Source of the DNA: Castanopsis chinensis
Lineage: Eukaryota; Streptophyta; Magnoliopsida; Fagales; Fagaceae
DNA: 64,000 bases
Assembly (NCBI GenBank): GCA_032878915.1
Contig: JAVQMG010000087.1
Span: 6,742,001 to 6,806,000, forward strand
Direction: 5' to 3'
In this document: piece after piece, positions 35,390 through 46,829 of the stretch
Layout of the letters: each line of letters opens with the position of its first letter
Position numbering within the stretch: the first letter of the stretch is position 1
Notes under the pieces: model-generated
The model's input: only the letters and a program-made list of their open reading frames with translations
The model's database searches: none
What the model was told of the DNA's origin: nothing
Program-made: the position numbers and the translations under genes

Positions 35390-35880
35390 ATTATTCAATC
35401 AGTTAAGAATTTTGCCTTAATGTGCAGGCACGAGGGACAACATATCTGTTGTGTTCAGCAGGATGAAAAATTACATTATGAAGTTTTCATCCACTCCCAA
35501 GCCAACAGAAGTTTTAGCTGGTTTGTTTTCTCAATTTTCTAATCCCTTCTAGTATATAAAGTATTGATTCAATCCAATAAGTGTATTATTCATGCCAATT
35601 TTCCCCTCCTTCCTCCCATTGTTCCAACAGCATTTTCTGAACTGTTACTTAGAAAATGAAAAAAAAAAAAAAATTTGATAATCCATTATATTTTCAGGAA
35701 ATTATTTTTGCATGATTGGTTTTGGTAGTAGCTTTTCAGTCAACTGAGGAAAGCCTTCTATGAAATTATTTTTGCCTGATTTGTGTTGGTGCAGTAGCTT
35801 TTCAATCAATTGAGGGAAGCCTTCATGAAATCTTCTGCTCATTTTCCAACATTTGAGACCATTTCATTATGAAAGCGGAA
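35390..35880. repeat. NLR 3'-exon unit, copy paired with 15001-15460
   Basis: Begins 'TTAATGTGCAGGCACGAGGG' with 'TATCTGTTGTGTTCAGCAGG', and carries the same internal tandem duplication ('CAGTCAACTGAGGAAAGCCT') as its partner. Confidence 0.65.
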
Positions 35881-36179
35881 AAGCTTATTTTAGTGGTTGG
35901 TTGCCACACCAACAATCATGCCAAAAGGAATAAGGTTCCCTACACCAACCTCAAACCAAATATGCCGACTGGCCAAACATCTCCCCACCCATGGATAGAT
36001 TAATGCTTCTGAATTAATTAATAGAAAGTGATCTCACCAACCACACTGATTACTGGAAATTTGTGAATTATCTAAAACAATTATGAAAATCGTGATTCCA
36101 AATGAATTTTTCAAAATCAAAATTTTTATGGCAATTTGGAATCAATATTGAAATGGTTGCTATTAGAGCTGGCTTTGAT

Positions 36180-36950
36180 GCCCATTAACAAAAACATATA
36201 CATTCTTTGTCTCAACATCTCTTTTAAAGTTCACTTATAGGTTGGCCTTATTAATTTCTTGAGCTGAAACTGCAACAGCACATAAATCAGTTCTTGTGCT
36301 TAAAAGCTCTCTGACATGTGGTAATAGATTTTGTTCATTTGGGCTGGTTAATGATTGCTGTTTTTATGTGTGAATTGGGTGGGAGAAGGTCTTGTTCACT
36401 TTTGTTTTCATATTTGGGTTGGGAGGTCAGTTTAAGTGGATCATATGCAGGGGCTAGTGAGTTAAGTGATCCCCAGTTCAACTAGTGCAAGCAAAATTGA
36501 ACTCACGTTCTTATAAAGTTTCAGACAACTCTGAAGTTGTTGATGGTTATACTTCTAAGATATTAATATATGGTTTTCACCTTTTGAAGCTAACAAGAAG
36601 ATTGCATCCCAGAAAGTAGCGAACTTGATGACAACTGATGCCAAGGCACTTCAGGTTTGCTTTCTCGTTACCATTTGGGATATGTATATATAATTTACTT
36701 TGTAATTTGTGCATTACAAGACCCTATTCAGTTTATGTATTTGCAGAGTCACTGTTTTGTAGCCAATGCACATATCTACATAAACAAAACTTTTAGTCTA
36801 TGTAAAGGTGTGCGCGTCAACTCCACACATATGTTCATATATCACCAAAACAACGTATATAGTTAGATTGAATTGTGTTTTGACTCTTTTTGATATGAAA
36901 GTCATTTTGTGCATATGGTGTTATTGACCTTAAGGTTTACTATCATATAT
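36180..36950. repeat. NLR 3'-flank block, long copy
   Basis: Collinear with 4800-5700. Landmarks 'AACTTGATGACAACTGATGC', 'CATATCTACATAAACAAAAC' and 'TTCATATATCACCAAAACA'. Non-coding. Confidence 0.65.
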
Positions 36951-36970
36951 ATATATATATATATATATTT
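36945..36970. repeat. (TA)n microsatellite
   Basis: AT dinucleotide run. Confidence 0.95.
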
Positions 36971-36999
36971 TAAAATTATTTTGGCATGATTAAGGTATA

Positions 37000-38600
37000 G
37001 ATATGAGTTAGCTGGAGGAAGGACTCATTAAATCTAACACTAGTTATGTTCCAGCAATTTAGATCTTATGTAACAAGCAATATAGTTTTTCTGTTTCGTC
37101 TATATAAAATTGATGAACTTTTACCTATGGAATGTTCAGAACATGGCTAATAAAATTCATAATTTCAGATTGTTAAATCTGTATTAATGTTAAGAAGAGT
37201 TAGCATTTTGGACATGCAACGCGCTTGCGAATGTATTGGGTATTTGGAAATATATCCTTAACTTTAAAATTTTGAAATGAACACCTTGATTTGGTGTTAA
37301 CTTTCAATTTTTATCTTATAGTCTATGTTAGTGTAAAAATTAAGAGTTTAGTGGGAAACAAAACACTCCAAAATGGCATTTAAATCCCTTTAAATTTGCA
37401 ATATAAGTAGTAAAAACAAGTTCCAAAAAATCCATAATAATCTATGTTGTAAACCCAAAGACCCCATATGATAAGAAAACAAGACTCTAGCCAATAATTT
37501 GTGAAATTTGCAACACTTTGACAAAGTATGGCTACCAGATATAGTTAGATGCATCCATGGTTCAAGGAGCTCTTAAAAGCACTATGCTAGTAGTTGATAG
37601 TATGTAATACACATTAGCAGCCTAATGAGTTTGTTTATAGATAAGAACTTCAACTAAACAACTCTTAAGATTTCCTATCCTTTTGAACAACTTGATTTTA
37701 ATGCACATCATCATCTTCCACTCTTGTAGAAAACTAAACCTTAGCATCAAGCCAAGGAAGGGTGCTTACAAATTTCCTGTGAGAGGAACCTCCTTGATTC
37801 TACACTACCTCTTTGATATGCATGTTGCATCAACCTCTTTTCTACCTGTTCCAATCCCTGAATTGTTTTAATCGTAGCAACAACCTCTAAGAAAATGGGA
37901 AAGAATCAGAGAGTTGAAAGGTTAGGAGTGCCCACACATTTGATTAATTCAGAAGTCAAGCAAACACATGACACCCGTTAAAAATTGATGAAACAAGAAA
38001 TAACCTATTTTCTTTCAATAAATGATAAAAAGGCTAGATTAATCTCCATTACATTAGTAAGAGGTAGAGTGCAATGAACAGTTTTTCAATTAAGACACAC
38101 TATCCACTTTTGGCCTTTTGGCAATACACAAGAATCTCAACAAAAAAAGGAAAACTTAAAAATAAAAATTACAGAATCAAAATGCATGGACCTCATTTCT
38201 GACCATTTCACAATTTGTCTTTAGATAGGATAAGAAACTCAAGGGAACCATCAATCTTTTCCACCTGCAATTTCTATAAAGATGTCAGTGACTAATTATC
38301 CTCACAACTAAAACTGAGAAGCATGGAAAGAGGCACTCTTAACCCAACTAAATGTATCAATTAGGAGAGCTCTCTTAAATAGGGACTTGTAATAATATTG
38401 GACTATTGTCAGTAAACAACATTCCTCTAGCAGAATGCCAATATAAAATTTACATTTTCAAATTAACATTGGTTGGTGGGATCTCTAAAATGGTTTAAAC
38501 AAGGGTTAAAAGCTGCTGATTCTAGTATTTTTTGTTTTTTTTTTTTCCTAATTTATTTTGGCTGGGATGGTAAAAAAATAAAATAAAGGCACATTCAACT
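37000..38600. other. intergenic, no gene seen
   Basis: Short random frames only; no duplicated block or terminal repeats recognised. Confidence 0.5.
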
Positions 38601-38639
38601 TTACTTAATTCTTTGAAACATAAGAAATATATAACCGTT

Positions 38640-39300
38640 CCATAAAACCAAATAGTGAGAATATCTTGTACAGTAACGTGAGGACCTATCATTCATTAAT
38701 GAGCTATACATTAGCAAGAAGTCGCGATATCTGCTTAGGGTGAAGTGGCTCATTGCGTCACTAAATTACAAATACCCGTGATCTTTGATTGTCCCAATCA
38801 AAGGTTATGTAGTTTAGCCCAAAAGGGTCTAAGATTGCTCATATTCTAGTAATTGAGATGAACCTTTGATACGTCCTATGTAATACATAGGTCAAAATCA
38901 TTTAAAAATGGTATGTTCTCTCTATTTCCTTCTGTTTAGTGTTTTGTTTTGAAGTCGACTAATTGTTCATGATTTGCTCTCCTCTCTGCTTCTTCTTTTT
39001 TTTTTTTGGCTGTATATATTTATCATATTCTTTGGTTAATGATATCCAAAGAGATTTGTGACAAACCATTAATTCCTATTGAACATATCTTACTGCATAG
39101 CTTCTGTGTATCTTCTACTTTTAGCTCTATTTTATCATGGTTCTTCCATGATGGTTGAATTTCTATTAGCACATCAAAATATATCTCAGAAAATTCAGAA
39201 AGTCTTTTGTTTTTTATTTTAAGGATTTCATTTGAATCATCACTTCTTATTTTTTCATATTATCTAATAATATTCTACACTGATCTACTCGTTAAAGTTG
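38640..39300. repeat. NLR 3'-flank block, third copy of the 2456/3567 family
   Basis: Matches 2456-2900 and 3540-4100: 'GTGGCTCATTGCGTCACTAA', 'GGTTATGTAGTTTAGC', 'TTTGGTTAATGATATCC'. No LRR relic follows here. Confidence 0.6.
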
Positions 39301-40640
39301 TGCTATCTTTGTTGAAAAAGTTGCAGAACTAAAGTTGCTGTGTATGAGAGAGAAGAAGAGTTCAGAAATTTTTTCTACAAAACCAACTACTTTCAAGCTG
39401 AAATTGGAAGGTCATTTTAATTCCCAATTTCAATGAAGTTTCAGTATATTTTTCCTAACAAACGGAGCCTCATGTTGACTGGTGTTGTTGCTTGAAGTTC
39501 CTCTATGTTTTCTCAAATGCTGGCCAGTTGGTGAGATCTTTTCTTCTTGTTACTGTTAGTATCCACCTCAATGCATGGCGTTATGAATAATTTTTTGTGA
39601 TTCAAGATTGATTTTTTTTTTCTTGGTAATGTCTAGCATTTGCTCTTGAGAATAATGTTGTAAACCCATTTTCTATAGTGGAAGATTTTACTGGACTACT
39701 AGGTCCTCTAGTTTTTCCCTTTTCATTGAAGGGTTTTCCATGTAAAAATTCGGGGTCTTGATTGTGGCTTGCTATTGAGATTTTTATATTTATATATTGG
39801 TTATTGTGCTTAGCTAATTTATTTGAAATACCCATTTAATTTTGCACAAAGAGGGGAAAAGGAAATAAATTTGTTGTTTGTTATATTAATTGACTGTTTT
39901 TCCCAACAAAGGCTGACCTACGGATAAGGCAAGGTAATGTCTAGCGTTTGTTGTCTAACGCCAAAACTTCTTCTTCTTTTTTTTTCTTCTGGTTATACAA
40001 ATTAGATCTCTTCATAGAGGTCAAGCCATTCTTAGAACTAAATCAAGTGACAACTCTAATCTTTGTGCTAAGCTTGATTTAATAACATACTCATGTATCT
40101 ATGTGTAGGATGGATGCATATTAAACTTTTTCAATGCACCACATCACAATCACATACCTCAAAATATTGTGTTTTTTAAGAAGTTAATAAATGCCATTTT
40201 TCTTTTAATTTCTTTTATTAGTTAGGCTTTTCTTACCTCTATTTCAAGGTCAATACCTGTTTCATATGTTTTATTTAAGTTTAAATCAATAGGAATAGTT
40301 TAGAAAATTTATAGCCTTTTATTTTAAAACTAATGTATTAAATAATATCCCTTAAGAACTTTTTGATTCCCTAAACAATTTTTAACTATATGCAATAGAG
40401 AAAATATTTTTTTAAATATGTTTGACTGCGTTTAATGTTACCCCTCAATACCTTCTTTTGAATTTAAGTTACCAGTTTGTATGTTTTTGAAAGATAGACT
40501 TCTAAAAGGATTATTAATCCTTTTTGACTGCCACGATTTGGGCAACTGAATAAGGACTCCTGTATTATCATATTGTATGCTTCTAGAACTTGGTGAAAGG
40601 GTTTTGAAAGGATCTATAAATCACTCAAAAAAAAGGACCT
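39301..40640. other. intergenic, no gene seen
   Basis: AT-rich, non-coding as far as I can read. Confidence 0.5.
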
Positions 40641-40649
40641 TCACTAATT

Positions 40650-40725
40650 GCAAAGGACAACAACAATAAACAAAGCCTTAATCCCAATATTTTGGGGTCA
40701 GCTTAATTAATTGCAGTAATTAGAA
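40650..40725 (+). mobile_element. possible LINE/SINE 3'-tail fragment
   Basis: 'ACAACAACAATAAACAAAGC' followed by 'CTTAATCCCAATATTTTGGG' and 'GTCAGCTTAATTAA' resembles the widespread dicot repeat tail 'ACAACAACAAAGCCTTAGTC...TTGGGGTCGGCT'. Only this end piece is visible; class assignment is from memory of the motif. Confidence 0.45.
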
Positions 40726-41127
40726 AATGTAAACCCAAGTGGAATCATCATTTAATTCAATTTCCATCTGAATAAAGTGGCATACTTTGACTTCATTTTC
40801 GTTCCCGTATTCTTCCCTTATTCCTTATAGCTAGCAGTAAAGAAATGTTGGGGCAAAACACATGTTACAGTACAGTAGCATTCTTCCTAGCACATATAGA
40901 ACAACACAGAAGGGAGAAAAGAGTCTCTACCAATTACCAATCCAATCCCTCTACACAACCGAGTTGTTTATTATGTTCAATGTCACCAAGCTTTGGCAGT
41001 CAAGGTAAAGAGGTTTAAACCCCTTGAGGACGAAAATGCTTTTCATTATTATTTCTCAAAAGGAAAAGAAAGTTTTATTAGTGTTATGTTGACTCTGCAG
41101 AAATGCTGATGTTTCATAGTTGTTGGT

Positions 41128-41410
41128 TGTTGTACTCAATATGACCCTTGAAACAAAGGTTTATAACGCCCTTGTTAATTAATGTAAACACTTAAATTTG
41201 AGAAATAGTAACAAATAGACAAATTCCACCCTTGATGTTAGTCACTATGCATAGAAACATTCATACCATAAGCATGTGGCTCAAATCAAGACCCAATTCC
41301 TTGCCAAAACACCGTAATAATTATTTTAGTAGTCACAAATTTTTTTATTTGCCAATTAGATTATTATCTTCTTAATGTTTACATATATGGACAAGCATTC
41401 CTTATTGAAA
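41128..41410. repeat. direct repeat, paired with 53928-54215
   Basis: About 285 bp shared with 53928-54215 in the same orientation ('CTCAATATGACCCTT', 'CAATTCCTTGCCAAAACACC', 'ATATATGGACAAG'). It lies about 180 bp beyond the 3' end of the alkenal reductase pseudogene, so it is probably that gene's 3' flank. Confidence 0.75.
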
Positions 41411-41585
41411 CAGCCCATAATATATTGAACCCTGAGAATTTACTTTCCAAGTTACATGGCTGTCAAGCAGCAATGGCTTTCACCATGGTAATGGGCAGAA
41501 GCACTATATATGGTGCTGTATAAGTATTACACACAAAAAAGAAGAAAAAAAGTGTAAAATACATATGCTAAAGGAGGTAAAATGA

Positions 41586-43988
41586 TCACTCCCGAGCAAC
41601 TACAACTACTTGCTTTCCTACATTTTGGCCACTAAAAATTCCTACAAGAGCTGAAGGGCCATTTTCGAGGCCTTCGGCTGTGTCTTCAACATATGCTATC
41701 TTTCCTTCTCTAATGTAAGGCAGCACAAGGTCTAAGAAGTTGGGAAAGAGGTGATAGTAATCATACACTGTAAGTCCTTCTATACGAATCCTCTTATATA
41801 CCAAAGATGATAAATTTCTTATGCCTTCAGGTTGATCAAGATTGTATTGTGAGATCATTCAAGCTACTGCAATGCGACCGTTGAATCTCATGTTAAGGAG
41901 AATTGCATCAAGCATTTTGCCTCCAACATTATCAAAGTATATGTCAATGCCTTCAGGAAAACACCTAACATCATTACCAAAAAAAGAAAAGTCAATGCCT
42001 CTCAGTTTTTGATGAAAGTTGCTCTTGCAGTTGTAAGTAACAATTAGGCCTTGATATTGCTGTTGAGATATTTATCAAACGTTAGTTTCTGCCAACGTTT
42101 ATTCTTTAATGTTATGCAATTTGCAGTCCATGAATAAATTAGTGAATGCAGTGCAATTTTGCCTCACAGCTAATAATGAGAAATTTTGCCTCATTAATTT
42201 CTTTTAGATTATTTCTATGCAAATTTTCCACTGACCTTTTTAGAGCTGCATCCAAGTCATGCTCTTCCTTATAATTGAAAGCCTCATCAAATCCAAACTT
42301 GCTCTTTAGTATATCAACCTTGTTCAGATAAAAGCAGGACAAGTGTTGAAATATCATTTTTAAAAAAGAGCTTGTTTCTATATCCCCTGCTTTAAAACAG
42401 AGATTCAGGCATGCATCGCAGCTTAAAATTTGGGTCCAAATAAGTAAAATCATACAACAGGGTGAGGACTAGGAGAATTTGGAATTTAATGTTTCAGAAT
42501 ATAATGCAAATTTGTGTTAAAATACTCTAAATGTCTAACCAGAGGCAAAAATAACAACTCATTCAAGGAGGAAAATAAAAAGATCAAACCTGCAAAATCA
42601 GTTCGAATTAAGAACAAAATATATACTATTGCTTCAAATTCATTCAAAATGGATGTTAGTAAAAGGTGATGATATAATCAGAAGATCAAGTCATGTGTAC
42701 TTTATTGTTGTCACAAATATCTAATTGAATTATTGAATAAAAACAATATTGTTGGTAGCACCTGTCAGAACAATGCATACCTAATACTTTTCTTCTTCAA
42801 ATATTTTACAGAAGATTCCAATTAAGGTTGATGTACCTTTTCTTTGCTTCCAGCACTTCCAACAACATAACAACCCATCAATTTGGCCAATTGCCCAACT
42901 AGTTGGCCAACTGCACCAAATGCTGATGAGACAAAAACATATTCTCCTTTCTTTGGCGAGCAAAGTTCATAGAATTAGCATAAGCAGTCATACCAGGCAT
43001 ACCTACGTGCAAAAGTAAATCCAATTATAAAGAGCATTTAACACATTGCAACAAAATAAAGTGACATAGGAAAGACACATATACTATGTCAATGTTTTCT
43101 TTAAAAGAAAATATCTATAGTTGCTAGTATGCAGAGGAGGAGATGGTGTGGAGGACAGAAAAGAGTGACATGAACAAGATAGATTATGTTGTATAAATGA
43201 ATAATTACACTGCAAAGTATCAACCTCATCTTTAATCCAGAGTCCATGAGTTGTATATTCCAATCATATAAAAGATTATGAAGAAAAATTCTTTTTATTT
43301 TGTTTCTTTAATTTTCTTGAAAATCAAATTCATCTTATAAACTTTTTCCCAATTAATGAGCAAATTGCTTACCAAGAAGTCCAGTATAGTAGGAAAGGGC
43401 ACATCAGTGTGCTGGATTTTAAAGAGGCTTTCAGTCATTGTAATGAGGCTGTATTCTTCCCATTTGGTTACCCCCCAAACGAGCTCTCCTTCCTTTAAGT
43501 CCGGGTGCCCAGATTCCAAAACTTTAGCCACTCCATACCCGACTATTGGCTACATGTTTCACCAAAAAAATAGGCTCATTTGTGAAAGCAAAAACTATGA
43601 TAACAATTCTCTTTATTTCAAACTGAACCATTTCATGGTTTAGATTGATTACAGCAAATTTAAAGGTTTATCCATTGTCAAGTCAAGCACGAGAGTTATA
43701 CAGGATATATGCAAGAAAAAGAGAGTGAGTCAGTGAGCTATGAGCATGGGTTTACTGAATGGGGAGCAAAGGAATAAAAAGGCGATCTGGGATTTTAGCC
43801 TTAATGCTTCGCATGTAAGGATCACAGGACAAGTAAAGGTTCTTCACCAACACTTCTTTTGAACCCTCTGTCACCTTCAAGCTTATGCTACTTGTGTTAA
43901 AGTACATGTCCGTTTCTTTGGGATTGCCATCTATGTAGTCTCTTGCTAGCACCTGTTTGTTTCTCACTTCTTCACCATCACCTGCCAT
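41586..43988 (-). pseudogene. 2-alkenal reductase (NADP+-dependent) pseudogene, five exons
   Basis: Medium-chain dehydrogenase/reductase of the plant alkenal double-bond reductase family, which reduces C=C bonds of reactive alkenals with NADPH in the cytosol. Exon spans: 43756-43988 (MAGDGEEVRNKQV, then LYLSCDPYMRS), 43373-43542 (VLESGHPDLKEGELVWG), 42837-43002 (Rossmann stretch GAVGQLVGQLAKLMG), 42236-42318 (SKFGFDEAFNYKEE), 41586-41964 (FPEGIDIYFDNVGGKMLDA to VVVVARE). The total is about 1031 nt, close to the usual 345 codons. Lesions: a one-base loss near 43390, a frameshift near 42975, a TGA at 41859-41861 where Cys-Gly-Met is expected, and an unclear exon 1/2 junction. The order and phase of the remaining introns look normal, so decay is recent. 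A sequencing error could explain one lesion but hardly three. Confidence 0.9.
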
Positions 43989-43999
43989 TGCTAAAACCT

Positions 44000-45750
44000 T
44001 TCCCTCTCTCTTTTCCTATAGCCTGTTGCACTGCAAATAATAAAAGAGAGACAATTTTTTATAGGCAAGATAGTGATCGTTATCAGGTTTGTAATGAACG
44101 ACAAATTTGGCTACGATTCATCAAGAAAGAAACATACATATAGTGACAATCATATATAGTTTAATAAGAATATTTGATGTGAAGTTCTAACTTCTACACA
44201 TGATGTTCATTCTGTACAAGACTCTGCAAATGGCATTAAATTGTTCAAAATTGACGGTTTGATTGTAAAACAAAAATTTCCAAGTGCTTTCGTGTCAAAG
44301 CGGGATGATAGAATTGTACGCAGTGTATAGAGATTCTAGGAACACAAGAGAAGGGAGGCACCAGTTCAAGGCCTTGACCCAAAGCCCACATTTTTTAATG
44401 GTTTTAATGAAAATTTTAATGGCTTTACTCCTTTATATAAAGGCACAAAATTGTAGAATAAATCTAAAAATATTATAAATTTATGTATATAAAGCTCACA
44501 AACTAATGTGTCACCAACTTACCTTTAGCATTTTTTGAAATTGTACAATAATAAGTGGTTTAGAAAATAAAAATGGGTAGTGCTATTTTTTTGTCACCGC
44601 AAAAGAGGTCTCCAAAATTTTAAGCTAATAGAAGCAACACCCAATTTCAAACCATAACCTTTTTTTTTTTTTTTTTTTTTGTGGGGGTTGGGGAGGAATG
44701 TATTGAGACCATAATTTTGTAAAGTAATATCCTACCTAGTAGATTGTGAACATTAATTAACTGATTCCCCACTTGGGTAGATATCAACTAGTCTCTACCT
44801 CATTCTTAACACTAAAATCAAAATCTAATATCGCCTAATCTAAGATTAAGTAAACCTCATTTTTAAAAGAATAATAATTTTTTTAAAATTAAATTTAATA
44901 CTGAAACCATTATTTTTTATTCTCTATATGAAATTAACTTTAATTTGGTTAGTATTAATTCATAAAATTAACCTTCATTTGATTAATATGAATTAAATTT
45001 GTTTAATTGATATTTAAATATAAAAGACCCCATTTATATATATTGGCTTAGCCCCAAATTATATGGTGCCAACCTTTGGCGAACTTGAAATCACCTAGTG
45101 ATTACAGTTACAGAGCCATCGTTGTTGGACAAATAAGGGCCATGCCCTCCCCCCCCCCCCCCCCTAATTTATAAAATAAAGAAAAATTAATGGCATACAA
45201 TTTTTTTTTTAATACAAGATTAAAATTATACTCTAGCCTAATCTAAGTGTATGTGTATGAAACTTCCTCCTAAAAACTTAAACCCCGACCCTTGCTCCCC
45301 ACACCTCACAAGCACTTAAACTTGTGAAATGACCATCGCACCAAGAGTGTGCGGTGATATTTTAAGAGAAGTGGAGTTGGTTCCTGGTGAGTCATTAATA
45401 AATTTTAGTGTTTTTTTTTTTTTTTTTTTTGTCTTTTCCTTTAAGAAATAGCTTAAAACTTGATTCTTTTCATCTACTTTTCTTATCTATTTCATTGAGT
45501 GATGCACTACTTTTTTATTTTTTTGGTTAGGTCTGTGATTTGTGTCTATGCATTGAGCACTATGGCGTTAGGCATACTAAATAGAATTTCTGTGAGTATT
45601 GAAAATTAAGTAAATAGCTTAGATTTTTTGGACAATGTGTATGCGTGCGCGCGCGCGTGTGTGTGGGGGGGGGGGGAATTCTTAGGTACCCCTGGAGCAC
45701 GGAGAAATGATACTCCCCTCTTCTTACATTCATAGTGAACCACACCATAA
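44000..45750. other. intergenic, homopolymers and microsatellites
   Basis: AT-rich region upstream of the reductase pseudogene, with T-runs (44659-44680, 45412-45430), a C-run (45148-45163) and a GT/GC run ending in G (45640-45675). No gene. The promoter of the pseudogene would lie here, but I see no distinct element. Confidence 0.6.
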
Positions 45751-45752
45751 AT

Positions 45753-46600
45753 GTGAGAGGCAGGGACGAACCTAGAATTTTAAGTTAGCGGAGGTTGAAA
45801 TATAAAGAAAGAAAAAAACTCCAAATAGGTGTCCATATAGTATTAAAAAATTATAAATACACAAAATCTTTGTTTCTAAATACATTAAGATGCAATCATT
45901 TACCAACAAAAACAAAATATATTTTTTTAACACTAGGCTAGCTAGAATTTTTTTTTTTTTTTATTTGGTTGATGTTAAAGCATTCACAATGGTATTGCTA
46001 AACATTTTAACTTTTAGTACCTTAAAAAGCTACTTTATCTATTTTACCACCTCACTTTACAATACAACCAATATCAAATGTTCTATTTTTTTTTTTTATC
46101 ACTTCATTAAAAATAATATAAACAACTCATTAAAATAATAAAGGAAGAGTTAGAATTTGAGTTTTTTAATTGAAGGAAGAGATATAATCTTAGTAAAATA
46201 TTGTATTTTATTTTTAATAACTTGCTACTATTTTATAAATAAAAATAAAAATAAAAAACTTGCTACAGTCAACTAGTATTTATACCAATTTACTGAAATT
46301 ACAAAAAAATTAGGTTTAGCTTCTCAAATAACATGATTTTTTGATTTTTTGGTGGTATAATAGCCTTTTTTTTTTTTTGGGCTAACATACAATCACCATT
46401 TTGAATATTTTTATTGTTTTTGTTAAATTTTAGATTGGATAGTTGCTATTTTGATGAGGTTAGCAAAGCTTATTAAGGAGAATGGGAGCTTTAAGGTTTT
46501 GTAAGGGGGTCCAACTACAAAATGAAATATAAAATAACTTAAAAAAAAAAAATTGAACCCAGGGGGGACTCGGGCCCCTACCTGGGTCTGTCTCTAATAA
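45753..46600. mobile_element. possible non-autonomous DNA element with 'GAGGCAGG..' ends
   Basis: Left end GAGAGGCAGGGACGAACCTA and right end GGGTCTGTCTCTAATAAG (inverse CTTATTAGAGACAGACCC) resemble the widespread dicot 'AGAGGCGGACCCAGGA...' terminal repeats, and a 'CCCAGGGGGGACTCGGGCCC' stretch lies just inside the right end. The interior is AT-rich and non-coding, and at 45975-46140 includes the MITE-like interior also found at 11320-11440. The terminal match is imperfect and no target duplication was confirmed. Confidence 0.4.
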
Positions 46601-46829
46601 GAGGAAAGAGCATTATTCTTCATGTTTTGAGAGTACCTAAGAGTTGCTTGGTGGGGGGAGAAGACTGTGCACTTTATTTTTTGTTTATTTATTATACTAT
46701 CAAACCAATAAGGAAGATTTATTCAATGTTAAGTAGTGAGGTTGCACACTAGTTAACTTTAGCTGATTATCGACAACAACTCATTATCTTTTTTTAGAAA
46801 AGAAGCTCATTATCTTACTGATAGTCTGA

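Noticed and set aside
45560..45748. Minus-strand frame with a Thr/Arg/His repeat
   Set aside because: Produced by the GT/GC microsatellite and G-run at 45640-45675.
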